A model generated the notes under the pieces. That model worked only from the letters and a program-made list of their open reading frames with translations, was not told the origin of the DNA and did no database searches. From Oceanicola sp. S124 (GTDB taxonomy: Bacteria > Pseudomonadota > Alphaproteobacteria > Rhodobacterales > Rhodobacteraceae): DNA of 39,572 bases. The stretch spans positions 1 to 39,572 of the forward strand of contig NZ_AFPM01000232.1 in NCBI RefSeq assembly GCF_000220565.1, given 5' to 3'. The translations under genes were made by a program, and so were the position numbers. This document shows positions 34,266 through 39,572 of this stretch, piece after piece. Every line of letters begins with the position of its first letter. The first letter of the stretch is position 1.

Positions 34266-35369
34266 ATGAAACTGCAAGCCGGCGCCCTTCTGGCGCTTCT
34301 CGGCGCAACGACTGCCCACGCGGGCGGGATCGAGCGCTCCAGCCAATCCGCAATGCTGCTCTTCGCCGAAGGTAACCGGTTCGAGCTCAGCTTCGGCTCT
34401 GTCGACCCGTCGCTGACCGGCGTCGACGCCACCGCCAACAGCATTTCCGACGTCGGCAAGGGCTACACCCTGCCCAGCTTCGGGCTGAAGATGGACGTGA
34501 CGGATCGCGTGGCCCTGGCCCTGATCTACGACACCCCCTTCGGGGCGGATGTCGAGTATGACTACGGCGGGGCGAACCAGATGCTGAACGGCACTGCCGC
34601 CCAGGCGGACGTGCGCGCCCTGACCCTGCTGGCAAAGTACCAGGCCACGGACCGGGTCAGCGTCTACGGCGGTATCCGCCACCAGAACGCCGAGGGCGAG
34701 ATCACCCTGGACGGCTTGGCCTACGGCGGCCCGCCGCCGGCCGGTCTTTCCGGCTACTCGGTCGAGCTGAACGACGGCTCTGGCACCGGCTACGTGCTGG
34801 GCGCCGCCTACGAGATCCCCGACATCGCCTTCCGCCTGGCGCTGACCTACAACTCGGAAATCAGCCATGACTTCGACACCGTCGAATACGGTCTGGCCGC
34901 TTCCGGCATTCCCGGCACGCTGACCTCGAAGACCCCCGAGAGCTGGCATCTCGAATTCCAGAGCGGCATCGCCGAGGACACGCTGCTGATGGCCAGCATC
35001 CGCCACGTCAAGCATTCGCAGTTCAAGGTGCGGCCGCAGACCGCGAACCGCGACCTGGTCAGCCTGGAGGACAGCACGACCTACCAGCTTGGCATCGGGC
35101 GCCGCTTCACGCCGAAGCTGGCTGGCTCGATGAGCGTGGCCTACGAGAAGGGGGGCGACAGCCTCGTGTCTCCGCTGGCGCCGTCCAACGGCAAGACCCA
35201 GCTGTCCCTCGGCCTGAGCTACAAGGTCACCGAGGCGGTCGAGATCTCGGGCGGGATCAGCCATGTCTGGCTGGGGGATGCCCAGCCCCAGACGGCCGAT
35301 ACCCCGCGCGCCAGCTTCACCGACAACGAAGCCACCGCCTTCGGCCTGAAGATCGCCTACAGCTTCTGA
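34266..35369 (+). CDS. FadL/OmpP1/TodX-family outer-membrane transporter, paralogue 2
   Basis: A 367-residue outer-membrane barrel clearly duplicated from the preceding gene. Shared blocks include MKLQ-GA-LALLGA, QSAM-L--GN--ELSFG, GYVLGAAYEIP, LALTYNSEI, NRDLV-L-DSTTY--GIGR and QLSLGLSYK. The signal peptide ends at TTAHA|GG and the last residue is Phe. GGGAGGAG precedes the ATG. Sequence has diverged widely outside the shared blocks, which suggests a different cargo or phage-receptor escape rather than simple dosage (inference). It has its own operators and terminator. Confidence 0.9.
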   Translation: MKLQAGALLALLGATTAHAGGIERSSQSAMLLFAEGNRFELSFGSVDPSLTGVDATANSISDVGKGYTLPSFGLKMDVTDRVALALIYDTPFGADVEYDYGGANQMLNGTAAQADVRALTLLAKYQATDRVSVYGGIRHQNAEGEITLDGLAYGGPPPAGLSGYSVELNDGSGTGYVLGAAYEIPDIAFRLALTYNSEISHDFDTVEYGLAASGIPGTLTSKTPESWHLEFQSGIAEDTLLMASIRHVKHSQFKVRPQTANRDLVSLEDSTTYQLGIGRRFTPKLAGSMSVAYEKGGDSLVSPLAPSNGKTQLSLGLSYKVTEAVEISGGISHVWLGDAQPQTADTPRASFTDNEATAFGLKIAYSF

Positions 35370-35411
35370 TCCACGGCCTGCCCGACCACCGGGCAGAGCG
35401 CCCGCAAACAG

Positions 35412-35439
35412 CCCCCGGCCCGCAAGGACCGGGGGTTTT
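35412..35439 (+). terminator. Intrinsic terminator after fadL-type gene 2
   Basis: CCCCCGG (35412-35418) pairs with CCGGGGG (35429-35435), followed by TTTT (35436-35439). It lies about 43 bp after the stop. Confidence 0.82.
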
Positions 35440-35551
35440 CACATGCCCGCCCCCGGGCCCGGCCGCATTGGGATTTGACCCCGGCGCCTGCCTCCCCTAA
35501 CGCTGTGCGCGACGGTGCCGAGGGGCGCCGCGCGGGATGCAAGGGGGCGGA

Positions 35552-36424
35552 ATGCTTTACAAATCGGCACAGGACTGGCGCGCGGCCACCGAGAAACGCG
35601 TGCTTCTCTTCGGCATGTCGGGGCTGGGCAAGACCCATGTCTCGAACCTGCTGCGCGATGCCGGGACCTGGTTCCACTACTCGATCGACTACCGCATCGG
35701 CACCGGCTACATGGGCGAGCATATCGCCGACAACGCCAAGCGCCACGCCATGCAGGTGCCCTTCCTGCGCGACCTGCTGATGACGGATTCGATCTACATC
35801 GGCTCCAACATCACCTTCAACAACCTCGCGCCGCTGTCGACCTACCTCGGCAAGCCCGGCGATCCGGCGAAGGGCGGGCTGCCCTTCGACGAATACATGG
35901 TGCGCCAGGAACAGCACCGGGTGGCCGAGGTCGCCTCGCTGCTGGATACAGCCCGCTTTGCCCGCCGCGCGGTCGAGCTTTACGGCTATCCGCATTTCGT
36001 CTGCGACAGCGGCGGCTCGATCTGCGAGGTGGTGGATCCCTGGAACCCCGGCGATCCGGTGCTGACGGCGCTGGAAGACGCCGCCCTGCTGGTCTGGATC
36101 AAGGGCGACGAGGCCCATACAGACGAGCTGGTGCGCCGCTTCGACCGGGCCCCGAAGCCGATGTACTACGAACCCGCCTTCCTGCATCAGGCCTGGCAGG
36201 ACTACCGCGCCGAGACCGGCGAGGCCCCCGACCGGGTCGACCCCGACGCCTTCGTGCGCTGGACCTACGCGCGGGCCCTGTCGCACCGTCAGCCGCGCTA
36301 CGCCGAGATGGCGAAACGCGGCGTGACCGTCACCGCCGACGAGGTCGCCGCAGTGCGCAGCGCCGGTGATTTCGAAAACCTGATCGAAAATGCGCTTGCG
36401 CGGCGCGAAGAAGAGCTTAGCTAA
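35552..36424 (+). CDS. P-loop ATPase of unknown role, upstream of metA
   Basis: A 290-residue protein with a Walker A motif GMSGLGKT at residues 21-28, right at the N-terminus (KRVLLFGMSGLGKTHVSNLL). LVWIKGD is a possible later strand of the fold. Further conserved-looking parts are HYSIDYRIGTGYMGEHI, FVCDSGGSICEVVDPW and a C-terminal region with TYARALSHRQPRYAEMAK. ATG at 35552 was chosen because GGGGGCGG precedes it; an in-frame ATG lies 15 bp upstream. It resembles a small-molecule or nucleotide kinase fold more than an AAA+ protein. It lies 33 bp before metA on the same strand, likely one operon, but no link to methionine synthesis is known to me. Confidence 0.8.
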   Translation: MLYKSAQDWRAATEKRVLLFGMSGLGKTHVSNLLRDAGTWFHYSIDYRIGTGYMGEHIADNAKRHAMQVPFLRDLLMTDSIYIGSNITFNNLAPLSTYLGKPGDPAKGGLPFDEYMVRQEQHRVAEVASLLDTARFARRAVELYGYPHFVCDSGGSICEVVDPWNPGDPVLTALEDAALLVWIKGDEAHTDELVRRFDRAPKPMYYEPAFLHQAWQDYRAETGEAPDRVDPDAFVRWTYARALSHRQPRYAEMAKRGVTVTADEVAAVRSAGDFENLIENALARREEELS

Positions 36425-36457
36425 ACGGCCTCTGCCGCTGTCCACGAGGACCCTCAC

Positions 36458-37387
36458 ATGCCCATCAAGATCCCTGCCGACCTGCCCGCTTACGACGTTC
36501 TCACCCGCGAGGGCGTCATGGTCATGTCCGAGGATCAGGCGGCACGTCAGGATATCCGGCCCCTGCGCATCGGCCTGCTGAACCTGATGCCGAAGAAGAT
36601 CCAGACCGAGAACCAGTTCGCCCGGCTGATCGGTGCCACACCCTTGCAGATCGAGCTCTCGCTGATCCGCATGAGCGAGCATCAGACCAAGAATACCGCC
36701 GCCGAGCACATGGAGAGCTTCTATCGCCCCTTCGAGGAGGTCGCGGCCTCGGGCGAGAAGTTCGACGGGCTGATCATCACCGGCGCTCCGATCGAGCACC
36801 TGCCCTTCGAGGCGGTCACCTACTGGGAAGAGCTGCAACAGGTCTTCGCCTGGACCCAGACCCACGTGCATTCCACATTCGGCGTCTGCTGGGGCGGCAT
36901 GGCGATGATCCACCATTTCCACGGCGTGCCCAAGCACATCCTGACCGAGAAGTACTTCGGCTGCTATCCGCAGGCGAACCTGGATCCGGCCTCGCCCTTC
37001 CTGCGCGGCTTCTCGGATGCCTGCACCGTGCCGGTCAGCCGCTGGACGGAGATGCGCGAAGAGGACATCCGTGCCGCCGGCGGTGGCCTGAAGACCCTGC
37101 TCGGCAACGAAGAGACCGGCCCCTGCCTGGTCGAGGATCCGGGCCATCGGGCGCTCTATGTCTTCAACCACTTCGAGTATGACAGCGACACGCTGAAACA
37201 GGAGTATGACCGCGACGTCGAGGCCGGGGCACCGATCCTGCCGCCGCTGAACTACTTCCCCGACGACGATCCGACGCGCAAGCCGCAGAACCGCTGGCGC
37301 AGCCATGCGCATCTGCTCTACGGCAACTGGATCAACCAGATCTACCAGACCACGCCCTTCGACCTCGCCCGCATCGGCGAGGCCTGA
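36458..37387 (+). CDS. metAA: Homoserine O-acetyltransferase (MetA type)
   Basis: A 309-residue enzyme that activates homoserine for methionine synthesis. Cys144 in GVCWGGM is the nucleophile; FNHFEYD holds the catalytic histidine and glutamate. The MetA family splits by one residue: Gly at E. coli position 111 gives succinyl-CoA use, Glu gives acetyl-CoA use. Here the matching residue is Glu113 in [11 protein letters not shown], so acetyl-CoA is predicted. Length is normal. No SAM-II-like riboswitch was recognised in the 33-bp gap before it or before the ATPase gene. Confidence 0.93.
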   Translation: MPIKIPADLPAYDVLTREGVMVMSEDQAARQDIRPLRIGLLNLMPKKIQTENQFARLIGATPLQIELSLIRMSEHQTKNTAAEHMESFYRPFEEVAASGEKFDGLIITGAPIEHLPFEAVTYWEELQQVFAWTQTHVHSTFGVCWGGMAMIHHFHGVPKHILTEKYFGCYPQANLDPASPFLRGFSDACTVPVSRWTEMREEDIRAAGGGLKTLLGNEETGPCLVEDPGHRALYVFNHFEYDSDTLKQEYDRDVEAGAPILPPLNYFPDDDPTRKPQNRWRSHAHLLYGNWINQIYQTTPFDLARIGEA

Positions 37388-37563
37388 GGCGGCCGCGCCG
37401 CGCCCGGATCCCGTACGTCGCGGGGTCTCGGGCCCGGCGGGCGTGGCGCAACTCTCACAAGACACCAGCCTGCCCGGAATTGCGCCTTGCGGGACACGCC
37501 GGAGGCCGCGACCCTACGCTACCGTTCACGCGCACTTGATCGCCCGTTCCACACTGCTAAGCA

Positions 37564-37599
37564 GGATCGGGAAGATCCGGGACAGGCCAGCCTGCCCGG
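37564..37599 (+). promoter_or_regulatory. Two consecutive inverted repeats in the hydrolase leader
   Basis: GGATC-GGGAA-GATCC (37564-37578) is directly followed by CCGGG-A-CAGGC-CA-GCCTG-CCCGG (37577-37599), a 10-bp stem with one bulged A. The two share two bases, so they compete. They end 22 bp before the hydrolase ATG. The 13-mer CCAGCCTGCCCGG in the second also occurs at 37465-37477. The 234-bp gap holds nothing else recognisable. Confidence 0.4.
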
Positions 37600-37621
37600 C
37601 AAGACGATCAGGAAGACCCGA

Positions 37622-38590
37622 ATGCTCACTCTCCTTGCCTGGCTTGTCGCCGGCTGCCTGGGGGCCATCGCCCTCTTCTTCGCCATCACCTGGCTGGCCT
37701 GCCAGCTGAAGCAGCGGCGCGTCATGCGGACCTATCCCGTGCTCGGGCGGTTCGAGGTGGTGAACGGGCACCGGGTGCATGTACACCAGTTCGGCAGCGG
37801 GCCCGACCTGGTGATCGCCCATGGCGCCACCAGCCACATGCGCGAGGCGATCGCGTGCTTTGCCCGGGGCCTCGAGGGCGAATTCCGCATCACGCTGATC
37901 GACCGCCCCGGCGAAGGCCATACCCGCCCCCTGCATCGGCGTGGCGAAAGCCTGCGCGAGCAGGCCGATTTCCTTGCCGACACGGTGCGCGCGCTCGGCA
38001 TCGACAGCTTCGTCCTGCTGGGCCAGAGTTTTGGCGGCTCGGTCGCCCTGGCCTGGGCGCTGCACCGCCCCGAGGGGCTGCGGGCCATGGCCCTGGCGGC
38101 AACACCGGCCTATCCATGGCTGCCCCATCTGCCCTGGCGCATCAAGGGCCCGGCGATGCCGGTGCTGGGACCGCTGATTGCACAGGTGGTGTTCGCCTGG
38201 TTCCCGCAGAGCTATTTCCAGAAGGGCTACGCGCAGGTCTTCTTTCCCAACGCCGTGCCCGACGGCTATGGTGACCGCATCGGCCTGCCGCTGTCTCTTC
38301 TGCCGCGCAACGTGGTGGCCGACAATCGCCAGCTTGCCCGGATGGGCCGCGACCTGTCCGAGATCGGACCGCACTACGGCAAGATCGCCATCCCCGTCGA
38401 GGTGGTGAACGGCGCCGAGGATGCGGCCGTGAAGCCCGAACTGCATGCCCATGTGCTGGGCCGAGAGATCCCCGGCGCCCGGGTCCGGCTGCTGAAGGGT
38501 CAGGGGCACATGCCCCATGTCGGCGACCCAGAGGGCATCAACGACGCCGTCCGCCGCGCCGCCCGCCGCGCCGCCGCCCGGGAGCAGTAG
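37622..38590 (+). CDS. Alpha/beta hydrolase, N-terminally membrane-anchored, paralogue 1
   Basis: A 322-residue serine hydrolase fold protein. Residues about 3-27 form a transmembrane anchor (LLAWLVAGCLGAIALFFAITW). The oxyanion-side HGAT, RPGEGHT, the nucleophile elbow GQSFGGS (Ser136), and the C-terminal histidine in GQGHMPH are present; the acid is probably Asp in NGAEDAAV. A cap domain inserts after the elbow. AGGAAG precedes the ATG. Substrate unknown. The next gene is a paralogue. Confidence 0.88.
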   Translation: MLTLLAWLVAGCLGAIALFFAITWLACQLKQRRVMRTYPVLGRFEVVNGHRVHVHQFGSGPDLVIAHGATSHMREAIACFARGLEGEFRITLIDRPGEGHTRPLHRRGESLREQADFLADTVRALGIDSFVLLGQSFGGSVALAWALHRPEGLRAMALAATPAYPWLPHLPWRIKGPAMPVLGPLIAQVVFAWFPQSYFQKGYAQVFFPNAVPDGYGDRIGLPLSLLPRNVVADNRQLARMGRDLSEIGPHYGKIAIPVEVVNGAEDAAVKPELHAHVLGREIPGARVRLLKGQGHMPHVGDPEGINDAVRRAARRAAAREQ

Positions 38591-38611
38591 CGCAAGGCCG
38601 ATGGCCGCCGG

Positions 38612-38658
38612 GGCAAGACGCGGCAAGGGCAAGACGACGCAAGGCAAGACGCGGCTGG
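38612..38658. repeat. Short tandem repeat between the two hydrolase genes
   Basis: Three imperfect units: GGCAAGACGCGGCAAG (38612), GGCAAGACGACGCAAG (38628) and GGCAAGACGCGGCTGG (38643), at 16 and 15 bp steps. It lies 21 bp after the first hydrolase stop and 45 bp before the second start. Confidence 0.6.
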
Positions 38659-38703
38659 CAATACGATGGGCGCAGCGCGGCGCGCCCACCGCGGGAGGGA
38701 GAG

Positions 38704-39572
38704 ATGACCATGCACGAGAGCGTCTCCGTCGCGCTTCTGATCCCCGGCCTGCTGGGGGTCGGTCTTGTTGTCGGCGCTGTGCTGACCCTGCTGCGCGCCC
38801 GGCACCGCGCGGCCCGTCGCGCCGCCCGCTGGCCGGCCCAGGGCCGCATCCTGCACATCGAGGGTCAGAGGCTGCATGTCCTGCAACACGGCCCCGCCGA
38901 GGCCCCCTCGGTGGTGCTGCTGCACGGCGCCTCGGGGAACCTTCGCGATCAGCAGATCTCGCTGATGCCGGGGCTGCTGGCGGCGAGGTTCCGCGTCACG
39001 CTCTTCGACCGGCCCGGGCTGGGGCATTCGCTGCCCTGCATGCCCGGGCTGACCCTGCGCCGCCAGGCCGAGCTGATGGATGCGGCCTGTGCCGAGCTTG
39101 GCCTGGGGCAGGTCGTGCTCTGCGGCCAGAGCTTCGGTGGCGCGGTCGCGGCCTGCTGGGCGGCCTATTGCCCCGGGCGTCTGGCCGGGCTGGTGCTGAT
39201 CGCCGCGCCTGTCTTCCCCTGGCCACCGGTGATCAAGCGCCACTTCCGGCTGATGGCGCGCCCGGTGATCAGCCCGCTGATCGCCTGGCTGCTCACCGCC
39301 TGGATGCCGGAACGGCGCCTGCTGGAAGAGCTTGCGCCGCAGTTCGCCCCCGACGCCATGCCGGACGACTACCTCGCCCGCGCCGGCTCGGCCCTGTCGC
39401 TGCGCCCCGCCTCGCTGCGCGCCGACGCCCGCCAGCGCGTCCGGCTGGTCCGCGACCAGCAGCTGATGGTCACGCGGATGCCCGGGCTGGCGATGCCGGT
39501 CGAACTGGTCCAGGGGATGCGCGACCAGACCGTGAAGCCCGAACGCCACGCCGAGCCCCTGCGCGCCGAGAT
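38704..39572 (+). CDS. Alpha/beta hydrolase, N-terminally membrane-anchored, paralogue 2 (3' end missing)
   Basis: The first 289 residues of a hydrolase running off the right edge. Residues about 7-30 form a membrane anchor (SVALLIPGLLGVGLVVGAVL). HGASGN, RPGLGHS and the nucleophile elbow GQSFGGA (Ser143) are present. Layout and local sequence match the preceding gene (GQSFGG-VA--WA, LVLIAAPVFPWPP against MALAATPAYPWLP, and VEL-QG--D--VKPE), so the two are tandem duplicates. GGGAGGGAG precedes the ATG. The catalytic histidine would lie just beyond the edge. Substrate unknown. Confidence 0.88.
   Translation, partial: MTMHESVSVALLIPGLLGVGLVVGAVLTLLRARHRAARRAARWPAQGRILHIEGQRLHVLQHGPAEAPSVVLLHGASGNLRDQQISLMPGLLAARFRVTLFDRPGLGHSLPCMPGLTLRRQAELMDAACAELGLGQVVLCGQSFGGAVAACWAAYCPGRLAGLVLIAAPVFPWPPVIKRHFRLMARPVISPLIAWLLTAWMPERRLLEELAPQFAPDAMPDDYLARAGSALSLRPASLRADARQRVRLVRDQQLMVTRMPGLAMPVELVQGMRDQTVKPERHAEPLRAE

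Noticed and set aside
35440-35551. Possible SAM-II riboswitch upstream of the ATPase-metA pair
   Set aside because: GGATTTGACC looked suggestive, but the SAM-II pseudoknot pairing and the downstream conserved A-rich segment could not be found.
38612-38658. CRISPR-like array
   Set aside because: Units are only 16 bp, contiguous and without spacers.

Overview
The window is about 39.6 kb of high-GC bacterial chromosome. Protein sequences and gene order point to an alphaproteobacterium of the Rhodobacteraceae (roseobacter/Rhodobacter group): trkA-trkH-hfq-hflX, a DUF4167 protein after prfA-prmC, a metA-type homoserine acyltransferase behind a P-loop ATPase, and the small secreted cysteine protein beside prfA. 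No rRNA, tRNA, CRISPR, prophage or insertion sequence was seen. Both ends cut through genes: a 3-hydroxyisobutyrate-dehydrogenase-like gene on the left and an alpha/beta hydrolase on the right.

Layout. 1-3.4 kb: truncated dehydrogenase (minus), divergent from a membrane-anchored penicillin-acylase-family hydrolase. 3.5-8.2 kb: trkA-trkH (potassium uptake), hfq and hflX. 8.2-10.9 kb, minus strand: c-type cytochrome, then pepA-holC. 11.1-17.8 kb, plus strand: lptF-lptG-lptD-surA-rsmA, an envelope-biogenesis block joining LPS export, outer-membrane protein folding and rRNA dimethylation; pdxA, usual between surA and rsmA, is absent. 17.9-20.8 kb, minus: DUF4167 gene and prfA-prmC (translation termination). 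20.8-24.3 kb: small secreted protein, agmatinase plus M20 amidohydrolase (minus), mazG (plus). 24.3-27 kb: solitary iron-binding periplasmic protein, nucleoside hydrolase, GNAT acetyltransferase. 27-28.4 kb: selO broken by one extra G. 28.4-32.6 kb: a YjdF-like membrane protein (minus), an EEP-family hydrolase, a CPA1 antiporter coupled to a DUF1697 gene, and an EamA transporter. 32.6-35.4 kb: two tandem FadL/OmpP1-type outer-membrane transporter genes. 35.5-37.4 kb: ATPase and metA. 37.6 kb to the end: two tandem membrane-anchored alpha/beta hydrolases.

The least explained signals are non-coding. (i) A repeat family with four copies, each just 3' of a gene and in the sense direction: a GC-rich, usually hairpin-forming segment, then AGTATTT, then a conserved tail near GCCATCGRATRGAGG. 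It looks like an intrinsic terminator module conserved past its U-tract. (ii) The two fadL-type genes share 17-bp dyads of the form NTTCCGC-N3-GCGGAAN, three upstream of the second gene and one plus an everted version upstream of the first, which suggests one dedicated regulator. (iii) A perfect CCAAAGT-CGC-ACTTTGG dyad fills the 62-bp gap between divergent prfA and the small secreted protein, whose predicted promoter would give a leaderless mRNA. The window is otherwise mostly core genome. I found no defence, secretion or biosynthetic cluster.
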